A DNA stretch of 64,000 bases, taken from positions 1-64,000 of the forward strand of contig NZ_BCWQ01000013.1 of assembly GCF_001592285.1 (NCBI RefSeq), given 5' to 3'. Under the pieces are notes generated by a model that made no database searches, had not been told where the DNA came from, and saw nothing but the letters and a program-made list of their open reading frames with translations. The DNA comes from Hydrogenophaga pseudoflava NBRC 102511 (GTDB taxonomy: Bacteria > Pseudomonadota > Gammaproteobacteria > Burkholderiales > Burkholderiaceae_C). Of this stretch, positions 26,003-35,133 are shown in pieces (position 1 is the first letter of the stretch; each line of letters opens with the position of its first letter). Made by a program: the position numbers and the translations under genes.

Positions 26003-27222
26003 ACAAGTCGAACAACGGTGCGGCCAAAAAACGCCGCTGGCTCATCGGCGGACTGGCCGTGGTCGCCCTGGCCGCCATCCTCTGGGCCTCCTACCGCCCA
26101 CGCCCGCTGGACGTGGAAACCGCCACCGTGGCCGAAGGCCGCTTCGAGCAGGTGATCGAGGAAGACGGCCAGCTGCGCCTGCAGCAGCGCTACCTGGTCG
26201 CTGCGCCCACCGCCTCGCAGCTGCAGCGGCCCACGCTCAAGGTGGGCGACGCGGTGAAAGCGGGCGACGTGGTGGCCGTGCTCGCGCCCAATGCGCCCGG
26301 CATGATCGACGCGCGCACCCGCAGCGTGCTGCAGCAGCGCGTGGGCAGCGCCGACGCCGCCGTGGCCGCCGCCCGTGCCAACGTGCAGCGCGCCCAGGCC
26401 GCACTGGCCCAGGCCACGCTCGAAGCTGAACGCTCTGCGCAGCTCGCCAAGGACAACTTCATCGCCCCGTCCGCCCGCGACCAGAGCCGCCTGGCGCGTG
26501 AGGCCGCGGCCCAGGCCCTGAAAGCCGCGCAGGCCGAACAGGCCGCCGCCGGCCACGCCGCCAGCGAAGCCCGTGCCGCGCTGGGCCGCGCCGAACCGTC
26601 CGGTGCCGCGCAAGGCAGCACTCCCGGTCTCTGGTCCCTCAAGAGCCCGGTCGACGGCCGCGTGCTCAAGCTGCACAAGGACAGCAGCGAACCGGTTCAG
26701 GCCGGCGCGCCGCTGCTGGAGATCGGCGACACCGGCGCCATGGAAGCCGTGATCGACGTGCTCTCCGGCGACGCGCCGCGCGTCGCCGCGGGCGCCGCCG
26801 TGCAACTGTCCACCGGCCGCAACCAGCCGCCGTTGGCCGGGCAGGTGGCGCGCGTGGACCCGGTCGCGTTCACCAAGACCTCGGCCCTGGGCATCGAGGA
26901 ACAGCGCGTCAACGTGACCGTCGCGCTCAAGGCGCCGCCCCAAGAACTGCAGAAACTCGGCGACGGCTTCCGCGTCGACGCGCGCATCACCGTGTCCGCG
27001 CAAGACGGCGCGCTGCTCGTGCCCTCGGCCGCGCTGGTGCGCCAGGGGGAGGGCTGGCAGGTGTTCGTGGTGGAGGGTGGCAAGGCCCGCGCGAGGACCG
27101 TGACGTTCAGCGACCGCAACGCCGACAGCGCCTGGGTGAAGGACGGACTGAAGGCGGGGGAGAGGGTGATTCTTTATCCGGGGAGCGGGATGAGGGATGG
27201 GCAGCCGGTGAGGGGAAGATAG
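25999..27222 (+). CDS. HlyD/MacA-type periplasmic adaptor protein
   Basis: 407 residues. A single N-terminal membrane segment (WLIGGLAVVALAAILW) anchors it; then come a split lipoyl/barrel-sandwich domain (about 50-95 and 205-245), an alpha-helical hairpin rich in Ala, Gln and Glu (about 100-195), and a beta-barrel and membrane-proximal domain. It links the inner-membrane ABC pump to an outer-membrane channel. No TolC-type gene is nearby, so a shared outer-membrane factor is presumably used. Translationally coupled to the permease. Confidence 0.9.
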   Translation: MNKSNNGAAKKRRWLIGGLAVVALAAILWASYRPRPLDVETATVAEGRFEQVIEEDGQLRLQQRYLVAAPTASQLQRPTLKVGDAVKAGDVVAVLAPNAPGMIDARTRSVLQQRVGSADAAVAAARANVQRAQAALAQATLEAERSAQLAKDNFIAPSARDQSRLAREAAAQALKAAQAEQAAAGHAASEARAALGRAEPSGAAQGSTPGLWSLKSPVDGRVLKLHKDSSEPVQAGAPLLEIGDTGAMEAVIDVLSGDAPRVAAGAAVQLSTGRNQPPLAGQVARVDPVAFTKTSALGIEEQRVNVTVALKAPPQELQKLGDGFRVDARITVSAQDGALLVPSAALVRQGEGWQVFVVEGGKARARTVTFSDRNADSAWVKDGLKAGERVILYPGSGMRDGQPVRGR

Positions 27223-27313
27223 AAGTTGTTGAAACGTTTTCGAACTTAACGAAATTGACAAAGCTATCTAATTAACTGAAAATTGTCCGGTCACAGAAGC
27301 TTGAGACCTAACC

Positions 27314-27700
27314 ATGTCCAGCCATTCCCTGCCAATCGATATCTCGCCTCACCTTGATGATCTCTACATCAGAGTAGCGCGGGCGCTTCGCAGCATCGAG
27401 CCAAGTGCCAAGGGGCAAGATCTTTTCGAAGATCTCTATCGAGCTCTCCTCCGTGCAAGTGATAGTGGCACTAGACGCGATTGCAGGCAGTGGATCTGTG
27501 AGGGCTTGCTCCCTTTTTTTGATCCAGCACCATGGAAGACGCAGTTGAACTCGCTGTCAGCTCTCGTCACGTCAATACGTATCGCGCTCCTCACGCAGTT
27601 GCTTGCTGGGCGACGAGTCGCTGGATTTAAAGCAGTAGCGCAGGCGATGCCTTTGCAGGGGTTTTTTGAGACCAGGGTCAACAAGCGCAACGCGCCATAA
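27314..27700 (+). CDS. Hypothetical protein in a lower-GC patch
   Basis: 128 residues, soluble, no signal peptide, no family I recognise. It begins MSSHSLPIDISPHLDDLYIRVARALRS and has a helix-rich composition with conserved-looking CRQWICEGLLPFFDP in the middle. Codon use and GC are clearly lower than in the exporter genes just upstream, and the preceding gap (27223-27313) is AT-rich. It ends 22 bases before the antitoxin gene on the same strand, so it may be an accessory part of that module or an unrelated passenger. Confidence 0.55.
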   Translation: MSSHSLPIDISPHLDDLYIRVARALRSIEPSAKGQDLFEDLYRALLRASDSGTRRDCRQWICEGLLPFFDPAPWKTQLNSLSALVTSIRIALLTQLLAGRRVAGFKAVAQAMPLQGFFETRVNKRNAP

Positions 27701-27722
27701 CAGCGGGCATCAGTGAACGCAC

Positions 27723-28190
27723 ATGAACACTTTGACTTTTCCTCTCTCTGTTGCCCTTGAAGCCCCAACCCGCCGTACCGTATCCGCCGACCCCTACGCC
27801 AGCGGAGCGCAGACCGATGCGCTGCTGCGCTCGGGTGCGGCCTACCGGCGCGAGCGAATGCAGGCGGCCGACATGATCACCACCGAAGAAGCCGCTGAAC
27901 TGGCGGGCACCTCACGCGTGACCATCAACGCGTGGATCAAGTCCGGTCGGTGCCTCGGTGTGTCGCATCTGCGGCGTGGCTTCAAGCTGCCGCGCTGGCA
28001 GTTCGAGCCGTTTGTGTTCCCGTACCTCCAACCCATGTCGAAGGCGTTGGGCACCACCGACGGCTGGCCACTGCTGGCCTTCCTGGAAAGCCCTCACCCT
28101 GCACTGGATGGCCAGACGCCCCGCGTGGCGCTGGAGCAGGGCGTGGATGCGAAACGGGTACTGGGTCTGGCAACAGCAGAGGGACATTGA
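27723..28190 (+). CDS. Xre/MbcA/ParS-type antitoxin of RES toxin
   Basis: 155 residues. The middle has a helix-turn-helix (ITTEEAAELAGTSRVTINAWIKSG, given here as positions 52-72) that looks more like a MerR/excisionase-type DNA-binding segment than classic Xre. The C-terminal end has GWPLLAFLESPHPALDG and TPRVALEQG, the pattern of the DUF2384 toxin-binding domain found in antitoxins of RES toxins. It precedes the RES gene by 15 bases. Expected to neutralise the toxin and repress the operon. The N-terminal 50 residues may be optional if translation starts at 27858. Confidence 0.75.
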   Translation: MNTLTFPLSVALEAPTRRTVSADPYASGAQTDALLRSGAAYRRERMQAADMITTEEAAELAGTSRVTINAWIKSGRCLGVSHLRRGFKLPRWQFEPFVFPYLQPMSKALGTTDGWPLLAFLESPHPALDGQTPRVALEQGVDAKRVLGLATAEGH

Positions 28191-28205
28191 TGCCCCCTGC
28201 CGCCC

Positions 28206-28796
28206 ATGAACCTCAAAGAACTCAAACCTCCTCTGATTGAACTGCCTGCCGGGCAGACGTTTTTCCGGGTCCAGGTGCTGCGTGCTCGGCCCGGTGCAGT
28301 CAAAACGAACGGGCTCTTGTTGCCACCAGCCGGCGTGTTGTCCGGAAGGTTCTGTTTGACTGATCAGGTCACTGCCTACTTGGCAGACAGCGCAGATACC
28401 GCACTGTTCGAAGCGCAGTTCCGCCGCGACACGAAGAGCCGAAGCTTGGGCGAGTTGCGCAAGCGAGCACTGCTTCAATTCACTACCGTGCGACCTCTTA
28501 GGCTGGTGGACCTGCGCCCGCTGGCGGAGCCCTACCCACTACTGTTGAGCTTGCGCATCGAACAGACTCAGGCGCTGGCGCGAGACTGCTTCAAGGCTGG
28601 CCATCAGGGATTGATCTACGCCTCGGCGCAGCACATGCAGCACGCGTGCGTCTGCTTGTTTCCGGACGGGATCGCGGCATTGAAGCGACAACAGCAGTGG
28701 CCCTTGGTGAAGCCAGGTACGCGGCAATTGCTGCATGCCGTGGTAGACGCGGCGCGTCGCTCGGGCGTGCCGCTGCTGGAAGAAGGCGCGAGTTGA
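28206..28796 (+). CDS. RES-domain toxin (NAD-degrading type)
   Basis: 196 residues, single RES domain. Visible landmarks: TFFRVQ with the conserved Arg near residue 24, SGRFCLTD with the G-R-F motif, TALFEAQFRRD with the conserved Glu, and the late GLIYASAQ Ser segment. RES toxins of known systems resemble ADP-ribosyltransferases and deplete NAD. Order (antitoxin first, toxin second) and spacing match RES-Xre modules. The key residues look intact, so it is probably functional; phosphate- or NAD-directed activity is family knowledge and has not been shown here. Confidence 0.82.
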   Translation: MNLKELKPPLIELPAGQTFFRVQVLRARPGAVKTNGLLLPPAGVLSGRFCLTDQVTAYLADSADTALFEAQFRRDTKSRSLGELRKRALLQFTTVRPLRLVDLRPLAEPYPLLLSLRIEQTQALARDCFKAGHQGLIYASAQHMQHACVCLFPDGIAALKRQQQWPLVKPGTRQLLHAVVDAARRSGVPLLEEGAS

Positions 28797-28811
28797 CGGC
28801 GGCGGTCTGGG

Positions 28812-29291
28812 TCACCCCCGCCAAGCCTTCTCAATCCCCGCGATATCAATCTTCGTCATCCCCATCATCGCGTCGAACGCCCGCTGGGCCGCGGCGCGGT
28901 CCGGGTCGTTGACGGCGGCCGTCAGCACGCGCGGGGTGATCTGCCACGACAGCCCCCACTTGTCCTTGCACCAGCCGCAGGCGCTTTCCTGGCCGCCGTT
29001 GCCGACGATGGCGTTCCACAGGCGGTCGGTCTCGGCCTGGTCGTCGGTGGCCACCTGGAACGAGAAGGCTTCGGTCTGCGGGAAGGCCGGGCCGCCGTTG
29101 AGCCCGAGGCAGGGGATGCCCATGACGGTGAATTCGACGGTCAGCACATCGCCCTGCTGGCCGGAGGGGTAGTCGCCGGGCGCGCGCATGACCGCGCCCA
29201 CCGAGCTGTCGGGGAAGGTGGCGGCGTAGAAGCGCGCGGCTTCTTCGGCATGGCCGTTGAACCAGAGGCAGATGGTGTTCTTGGCGGGCAT
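28812..29291 (-). CDS. PhnB-like VOC protein
   Basis: 159 residues, starting at the ATG at 29291. The opening TICLWFNGHAEEAARFYAATFPDS and the CGWCKDKWGLSWQITP motif are characteristic of the PhnB / 3-demethylubiquinone-methyltransferase-like branch of the VOC superfamily. The biochemical role of this branch is mostly unknown. It ends 15 bases from the toxin stop in convergent orientation, marking the right edge of the lower-GC patch. Confidence 0.88.
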   Translation of the reverse strand: MPAKNTICLWFNGHAEEAARFYAATFPDSSVGAVMRAPGDYPSGQQGDVLTVEFTVMGIPCLGLNGGPAFPQTEAFSFQVATDDQAETDRLWNAIVGNGGQESACGWCKDKWGLSWQITPRVLTAAVNDPDRAAAQRAFDAMMGMTKIDIAGIEKAWRG

Positions 29292-29522
29292 GGGCGTCTC
29301 CTGAAAACGGGGTGACCACGATAGCCGCAATGCGCGGCAGGCGTCGAGGGGCAGGCGGCCGGTGCCCCGGGCGTTTCTTTCGTGTCTTTCTGTAAGTCGT
29401 CTTGTGGCCGCTGAGGTGCCAGGAGTACGCTGCCCCTCCCCACGCGGTCGGTACGGGCCGGGGTGCCAGTTGTTCGACGGCGGCGGGATCCGAAGCATCA
29501 ACAACACACACAGGAGACAGAC

Positions 29523-31142
29523 ATGGAGAAGACCGGTTTGAAGGGTCGGCGTCTGACCCGGGGGCGATGGGGCGCGGCGTTCGCGGCGACTTTGCTCGTG
29601 GCGGCCTGCGGCGGAGGCAGCGACTCGTCCGGCGACAGCGGGGGCGACCTCGCCACCGCGCGGATGCTGACGACAGAGGTGGCTGCAGCGGGAGGGGCGG
29701 CGGCCGCTGGATCGTCATCTCCCAGTTGCCTCAACCGGGTCAACAACACGTTCAACAAACTGCTGGAGTGCGTGACCCTGGCCGGTGTCCGGCGCCATCA
29801 GCAGGCCCTGCAGACCATCGCCGACGAGAACAACGGCATCCGCACCTCGGGCACGCCGGGTTACGACGCGTCGGTGGACTACGCGGCCCAGGTGCTGCGC
29901 GACGCGGGCTACCTTGTCACCGTCACCGACTTCCAGTTCCAGACCTTCATCACGCTCTCGCCCACGGTGCTGGAGCAGGTGTCGCCCGGCCCGGCCGGTC
30001 CGCTGGACAACACCATCATGGAGTACTCGGGCAGCGGTGACGTGACCGCCTCCGTGACGGCGCTGATGCCGCCGCCGGGCGACGGCACGCCGGGCTGCGA
30101 GGCGGCGGACTTCGCCGGTTTTCCCGCGGGCAACATCGCCCTCATCAGCCGGGGTGGCTGCCCCTTCGCCCTCAAAGCCACCAATGCCCTCGCGGCCGGC
30201 GCGAGCGGCGTGGTCATCTACAACAACACCACCGGCGACCTCAACGGCACGCTGGGCGAGGCCTTCACGGAGGACATCGGCGTGACCGGTATCACCCAGG
30301 CCCTGGGGCAGCAGCTGGCGGCGACGCCGGGGCTGGTGCTGCGCCTGAAGACCGACACCTTCCGCGGCGAGGCGACCACCAGCAACGTGATCGCGGAGTC
30401 GCGCTCGGGCGACCCGAACAACGTGGTGATGGTGGGCGCGCACCTGGACTCGGTGAACGAAGGCCCGGGCATCAACGACAACGGTTCGGGTGTGGCGGCC
30501 ATCCTGGAGACCGCGGTGCAGATGGCCAAGGTCAAGCCGCGCAACAAGCTGCGCTTCGCCCTGTGGGGTGCGGAAGAGTCGGGGCTGGTGGGCTCCACGA
30601 ACTATGTGGAAGGGCTGTCCCAGGCCGAGAAGGACCGCATCGCGCTGTACCTGAACTTCGACATGATCGGCTCGCCCAACCACGTCTTCTTCGTCTACGA
30701 CGGCGACGATTCGGACGGCACGGGCGAAGGCCCCGGCCCGGGCGGGTCGGACCAGATCGAGAAGGCGTTCGAGTCGTTCTACATGCAGCGCGGCGTGCCG
30801 TTCAAGGGCACGGACTTTGACGGTCGTTCCGACTACCGGGCCTTCATCCAGAACCTGATCCCGGCCGGCGGCCTGTTCACCGGCGCCGAAGGCATCAAGA
30901 CGGCGGAGGAAGCGGCGCTGTGGGGCGGCACGGCGGGCACGGCCTACGACCCGTGCTACCACCAGGCCTGCGACACCTTCGCCAACAACAGCGACACGGC
31001 GCTGGACATCAACGCCGACGCGGTGGCCTACACCACGCTGCTGTTCTCGATGAACACCTCGAGCGTGAACGACCAGCGCGGCAAGGGCAACTTCCGCATG
31101 CCGGCCCTCAAGCCGCTGCACCCGGAGCGCACGGGGAACTGA
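29523..31142 (+). CDS. M28-family metallopeptidase lipoprotein with PA domain
   Basis: 539 residues from the ATG at 29523, six bases after AGGAG. The N-terminus has a lipobox (LLVAAC), so it is predicted lipid-anchored on the cell envelope or surface. A protease-associated (PA) insert follows at about 190-290 (RGGCPFALKATNALAAGASGVV). The M28 zinc site is complete: His in HLDSV, Asp in NDNGSG, the Glu pair in EESGLVG, Asp in NFDMIG and His in CYHQACDT. Likely an extracytoplasmic aminopeptidase that trims peptides for uptake. Confidence 0.93.
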   Translation: MEKTGLKGRRLTRGRWGAAFAATLLVAACGGGSDSSGDSGGDLATARMLTTEVAAAGGAAAAGSSSPSCLNRVNNTFNKLLECVTLAGVRRHQQALQTIADENNGIRTSGTPGYDASVDYAAQVLRDAGYLVTVTDFQFQTFITLSPTVLEQVSPGPAGPLDNTIMEYSGSGDVTASVTALMPPPGDGTPGCEAADFAGFPAGNIALISRGGCPFALKATNALAAGASGVVIYNNTTGDLNGTLGEAFTEDIGVTGITQALGQQLAATPGLVLRLKTDTFRGEATTSNVIAESRSGDPNNVVMVGAHLDSVNEGPGINDNGSGVAAILETAVQMAKVKPRNKLRFALWGAEESGLVGSTNYVEGLSQAEKDRIALYLNFDMIGSPNHVFFVYDGDDSDGTGEGPGPGGSDQIEKAFESFYMQRGVPFKGTDFDGRSDYRAFIQNLIPAGGLFTGAEGIKTAEEAALWGGTAGTAYDPCYHQACDTFANNSDTALDINADAVAYTTLLFSMNTSSVNDQRGKGNFRMPALKPLHPERTGN

Positions 31143-31193
31143 AGGCGCTTGACCGATTTACCCCCATGCCGGCCCCCGGGCGGGCGTGGGGGA

Positions 31194-32198
31194 TCAGGCG
31201 GGGTCGAGCAGCCAGCGCAGGTCCTCTTCCAGCCGTTGCCACTCCACACCCGACGCCATGTGGCCGTAGGGGCTGTCCAGCTCGCGGTAGCGCAGCGGGC
31301 CGGGGACGGCACCGAGCAGGGTGCGGACCGCGGGATCGGGCGGGAAGATCGCGTCGGTGGTGCAGACCATGAACAGCAGGCGCGCGCGGATCTCGCCCAC
31401 CCGCTCACGCACGTCGAAGCGCTCGGCCGCGGCGGCCAGGGTGACCATGCTGTTGGGGTCGAAACGCTCGGCCCACTGGCGGCAGGCCTTGTCCATGGCG
31501 GCCTGGCGTTGTGCGGGGTCGGGCATGCGGGCTTCGAACAGGGTCTCCAGTCCGTAGCTGCGCAGGGTCTGGCGGCGCAGCTCGGTCAGCATGTCCGTCA
31601 TGCGCGCATCGCCGTAGTGCCAGCCGCCGTTCCAGGCCGGGTGGTCGGCAAAGCGCTGGCGCGTGGCCTCGGCGCTCAGGCCTTTGGGGTGGGTGAGGCC
31701 GGACACCAGCGATCCCACGGCGTCGACCATGTCCGGGAACGACAGCGCCCATTGCAGGGCCTGCCAGCCGCCGTAGGAGGGGCCCACGACTGCACGCAGG
31801 TGGCGCACGCCCAGCTGCTGCAGCAGGCGGTGCTGCACGGCCACGATGTCTTCCAGCGTGATGGCGGGAAAGTCCGGCCCCCAGGGCCGTCCGGTGGCCG
31901 GGTTGGTGGTGTTCGGGCCGGTGGTGCCGAACGAGGAACCCAGCATGTTGCTGCAGACGATGAAGAAGCGGTCGGTGTCCAGCGGCCGGCCGGGGCCGAG
32001 CAGCGGCGCCCACGAGCTCTCGGCCACATGGTGGCCGGGCACGAGCATCGAGGGGCCGCTGGTGTAGCCGTGGGTCACCAGCACGGCGTTGCGGCCGTCG
32101 GGTGCGAGCTGGCCGAAGGTGGCGTAGGCCACGTCCAGCGCGGGCAGCTCGGTGCCGCTGGACAGCCGGTGGGCGCCCAGTGAAAGGGTGTTCAGCAT
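31194..32198 (-). CDS. MetX-like alpha/beta hydrolase
   Basis: 334 residues, homoserine O-acetyltransferase-like fold. Nucleophile Ser in VGPSYGGWQ, the acid Asp in TTDAIFPP and the His in YGHMASG form the triad. True MetX enzymes have GGSMGG at the nucleophile elbow and a longer lid (about 370 residues), so this is more probably a hydrolase or acyltransferase of the same superfamily with another substrate. One base separates it from the preceding Bug receptor gene, implying a shared transcript and a shared substrate such as an ester or amide. Confidence 0.82.
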   Translation of the reverse strand: MLNTLSLGAHRLSSGTELPALDVAYATFGQLAPDGRNAVLVTHGYTSGPSMLVPGHHVAESSWAPLLGPGRPLDTDRFFIVCSNMLGSSFGTTGPNTTNPATGRPWGPDFPAITLEDIVAVQHRLLQQLGVRHLRAVVGPSYGGWQALQWALSFPDMVDAVGSLVSGLTHPKGLSAEATRQRFADHPAWNGGWHYGDARMTDMLTELRRQTLRSYGLETLFEARMPDPAQRQAAMDKACRQWAERFDPNSMVTLAAAAERFDVRERVGEIRARLLFMVCTTDAIFPPDPAVRTLLGAVPGPLRYRELDSPYGHMASGVEWQRLEEDLRWLLDPA

Positions 32199-32199
32199 G

Positions 32200-33192
32200 T
32201 CAGTCGACCTTGATGCCGGCGGTCTTGATGACCTGGGTCCAGGTCTCGGTTTCGCGCTGGACGAATGGGGTGAATCTGTCCTTGCCGGCGGCGACCACGG
32301 TGGCGCCGGTGGCTTCGATGCGGGCTTTGAGCGGCCCGTTCAGCGCCTTGATGGCGGCGGCCTCGATGGCCGCGACCACCGGTGCGGGAATGCCCTGCGG
32401 ACCCGAGATGCCGGCCCAGGCGGTGGCCTCGAAGCCGGGGTAGCCCGATTCCGCCACCGTGGGCACCAGGGGCAGCAGCGGGTTGCGCTGCGCGCTGCTG
32501 ATGGCAAGCGGCACGACCTTGCCGGCCGCGCTGGGCGCGATGACCGCGTCCTGGTTGAGGAACATCAGCTGCACCTGGCCGGCCATGAGGTCGGTGAGGG
32601 CAGGTGCGCCACCGCGGTAGGGGATGTGCAGCATGGAGATGCCGGCGCGCTGTTTGAACATTTCCATGGCCAGGTGGCCCGAGGTGCCGTTGCCCGAGCT
32701 GGCGTAGCTCAGGCGGCCGGGGTGGGCCTTGGCGTGCTTCACCAGATCGGCCAGGGTCTTGAAGCCGGTGGAGGGGTGCACGATCAGCGCGTTCGCGCCG
32801 GCCAGTGCGAATGCGATGTGCACGAAGTCGCGGTTGATGTCGAACGGCAGCTTGGCCACCAGGCCCGGGCTGGTGGCGTTGCCGATCCAGGACAGCATCA
32901 GCGTGTGGCCGTCGGGTGCCGCGCGGGCCGTGGCCTCGGCGGCGATCACGCCGGCGCTGCCGGGCTTGTTCACCACCACCATGGGCTGGCCCAGCAGCTT
33001 GCCCATCTCGTCGGCGATCATGCGCGCCGCGTTGTCGGACGGCCCGCCGGCCGGCGCCGCGACGATGAACTGGATGGGGCGGTTGGGGAAGGTCGCCTGC
33101 GCGCGGACCGCGGTCGGCGCGAGCGCCTGCAGGCCGCCGAGACCGCCCAGGACCAGGGCCTGGCGACGGCTCAGCCGGTGGGTTGAATGCAT
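32200..33192 (-). CDS. Bug/TctC-type periplasmic receptor
   Basis: 330 residues. The N-terminus carries S-R-R-Q-A-L-V followed by a hydrophobic stretch, resembling a twin-arginine signal, with cleavage near VRAQA. The mature protein has the Bug fold: FPNRPIQFIVAAPAGGPSD, VVNKPGSAGVIAAE, and the AGQVQLMFLN segment. These receptors bind carboxylated solutes for tripartite tricarboxylate transporters or for signalling. No TctAB permease is adjacent. AGGAGA precedes the ATG. Pairs with the hydrolase at 31194 and a divergent LysR gene. Confidence 0.9.
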   Translation of the reverse strand: MHSTHRLSRRQALVLGGLGGLQALAPTAVRAQATFPNRPIQFIVAAPAGGPSDNAARMIADEMGKLLGQPMVVVNKPGSAGVIAAEATARAAPDGHTLMLSWIGNATSPGLVAKLPFDINRDFVHIAFALAGANALIVHPSTGFKTLADLVKHAKAHPGRLSYASSGNGTSGHLAMEMFKQRAGISMLHIPYRGGAPALTDLMAGQVQLMFLNQDAVIAPSAAGKVVPLAISSAQRNPLLPLVPTVAESGYPGFEATAWAGISGPQGIPAPVVAAIEAAAIKALNGPLKARIEATGATVVAAGKDRFTPFVQRETETWTQVIKTAGIKVD

Positions 33193-33284
33193 GTCTGTCT
33201 CCTGTGGTTGTGACTGCATGGTCCGCGCAAAAGCCATCGGCAACAAGACAGAAATCAGGGCAAGACATTAGACTCTTCAATACC

Positions 33285-34238
33285 ATGTCCGTCGCCTCCA
33301 CCGTGCTGCTCAACCGCCTCCTGGCCCGGGGCAAGTTCCGCCATGCGCAGGTGCTGCTGCACCTGGCCGAGCTGGGCAGCGTGCAACGCGCGGCCGACGC
33401 CATGGGCATGACGCAATCGTCGGTGACGCAGTCGCTGGCCTACCTCGAACAGCTGCTGGAGTCGCAGCTGTTCCACCGCCACGCGCGCGGCGTGCGACCC
33501 ACCGAGGTGTGCCAGGACCTGCTGCCGGTGGTGCGGCAGATCGTCTCGGGCCTGGGCGCGGGCGCCGAGGCGGTGGCCGCGCGCCAGCAGCAGGGGCAGG
33601 GCATGGTGCGGCTGGCGGCGTCCGGCGCCGCGATCAATGGCCTGCTGCTGCCGGCCCTGGCCGCGTTCGGCGAGCGGCACCCGCGCATCAGCGTGCAGCT
33701 GCGCGAGCTGGAGCGCGACGAACTGCTGCTGCTGGTCACGTCCGGGCAGGCCGATCTGGCGGTGTGCCGCCGGCCCACCGTGGTGCCCAGCGGCTGGCGC
33801 TTCGACCGCCTGGTGGACGACCACCTGGTGGTGGTGTGCGGGCCGGCGCATCCGCTGGCGGGCAAGCGGGTGCGGTCCTGGTCGCCGCTGTTCAAGGTCA
33901 CCTGGCTGCTGCCGCCGGTGGACAGCATCGCGCGGGCGAGCTTCGACGAGGTGGTGCGGGGCGCGGGCGCGGCGCCCGCCACCCACCCGGTGGTGACGCG
34001 ATCACTGTCGGCGCTGGTCTGGCTGCTGCGGCAGCGGCCGCTGCTGGCCCTGCTGCCCTACCGCTCGGTGCGCGCCTGGCTGGACGACGGGTTGTTGGCC
34101 ACGGTGCCGCTGGACACCGGGGCGGTGCTGGAGCCCATCGGCGTGCTGCGGCCGGAGCAGGGCGCGCGCGCCGCGCAGGACCGGCTGGCGGAATTCCTGC
34201 TGGCCCAGTCCGGGGATGGGGTGGCGGTCAGGGCCTGA
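33285..34238 (+). CDS. LysR family transcriptional regulator
   Basis: 317 residues. Helix-turn-helix at about 18-75 (VLLHLAELGSVQRAADAM, TQSSVTQSLAYLEQLL); the effector domain begins near residue 105 (GMVRLAASGAAINGLLLP). Starts at the ATG at 33285, as the open frame further upstream overlaps the divergent gene's leader. It faces the Bug receptor-hydrolase pair and is its likely regulator. Its stop directly adjoins the stop of the convergent permease gene. Confidence 0.9.
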   Translation: MSVASTVLLNRLLARGKFRHAQVLLHLAELGSVQRAADAMGMTQSSVTQSLAYLEQLLESQLFHRHARGVRPTEVCQDLLPVVRQIVSGLGAGAEAVAARQQQGQGMVRLAASGAAINGLLLPALAAFGERHPRISVQLRELERDELLLLVTSGQADLAVCRRPTVVPSGWRFDRLVDDHLVVVCGPAHPLAGKRVRSWSPLFKVTWLLPPVDSIARASFDEVVRGAGAAPATHPVVTRSLSALVWLLRQRPLLALLPYRSVRAWLDDGLLATVPLDTGAVLEPIGVLRPEQGARAAQDRLAEFLLAQSGDGVAVRA

Positions 34239-35126
34239 TCACTGCACGATTTCGTCCGCCGGCCCGCGGTGGGCGTCGGGTTTGGCCGTGGCGGCGCTGC
34301 CGGCGGCGGCGCTCATCACCAGCCCGATGGCCAGCCACTGCAGGCCGCTCAGGTGCTCGTCGAGCACCAGCACGCCCATCAGTGCGGCCACGGCCGGCTC
34401 CATGCTGGCCATGACGCCGAAGGCGGCCGGCGTGAGACGCTTGAGCGCCACCATCTCCAGCGAGATCGGGATGGCGCTGGAGATGGCCGCCACGCCCAGG
34501 CCGAACAGCAGGATGCCGGGCTGGAGCAGCGCGCTGCCGGCGTGCCAGACGCCGAAGGGCACGACGGTGATGGCGGCCATGGTCAGGCCCAGCGCTACCG
34601 AATGGCCGGCGTGCAGATGGCCGACCTTTTTGCCGAACAGGATGTAGGCGGCCCAGAACACGGCGGCGCCCAGGCCGAACATCACGCCCACGGGGTCGAG
34701 GCTGGCCACGTCGTGGCCCAGCGGCAGCAGCAGGCCCAGGCCCACGATGGCGAAGGCGATCCAGAGGTAGTCGATGGCCCGGCGTGAGGTGAAGAAGGCC
34801 ACGGCCAGCGGGCCGCTGAACTCGATGGCCACCGCCACGCCAAACGGAATCGTCTGGATCGACTGGTAGAACATCAGGTTCATGCAGCCCAGTGCCATGC
34901 CGTATCGCACCAGGCTTTTCGCGTCGGCGCGCGTGGTGGTCCAGCGCCAGGGGCGCCAGATCAGCAGCAGGATCAAAGCGGAGAAGCCCACGCGCAGCGC
35001 GGTGGTGCCCAGCGCGCCAACCTGCGGGAACAGTTGTTTGCCAAACGAGGTGCCGATGCCCAGTGCCACGACCGAGCCGAGCACGGCCAGCAGGGGCACG
35101 ACCTGTGCCCAACGGTTCGAACTCAC
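34239..35126 (-). CDS. RhtA-like DMT permease (amino-acid efflux type)
   Basis: 295 residues, ten hydrophobic segments in two EamA halves. The pattern GTSFGKQLFPQVGALGTTALR and FSGPLAVA near the middle resemble RhtA threonine/homoserine exporters more than other DMT proteins. The C-terminal end is hydrophilic. It lies seven bases downstream of the canonical aroE on the same strand. Substrate is tentative. Confidence 0.83.
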   Translation of the reverse strand: MSSNRWAQVVPLLAVLGSVVALGIGTSFGKQLFPQVGALGTTALRVGFSALILLLIWRPWRWTTTRADAKSLVRYGMALGCMNLMFYQSIQTIPFGVAVAIEFSGPLAVAFFTSRRAIDYLWIAFAIVGLGLLLPLGHDVASLDPVGVMFGLGAAVFWAAYILFGKKVGHLHAGHSVALGLTMAAITVVPFGVWHAGSALLQPGILLFGLGVAAISSAIPISLEMVALKRLTPAAFGVMASMEPAVAALMGVLVLDEHLSGLQWLAIGLVMSAAAGSAATAKPDAHRGPADEIVQ

Positions 35127-35133
35127 GTTGCGA

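Noticed and set aside
27223..27313. A possible second attC-like site before the 27314 gene (ACCTAAC near its start)
   Set aside because: Only one heptamer is present; no facing partner at a suitable distance.
31194..32198. Calling this gene metX (homoserine O-acetyltransferase)
   Set aside because: Shorter than MetX, with a different nucleophile elbow (GPSYGG) and no methionine-pathway neighbour; family similarity only.
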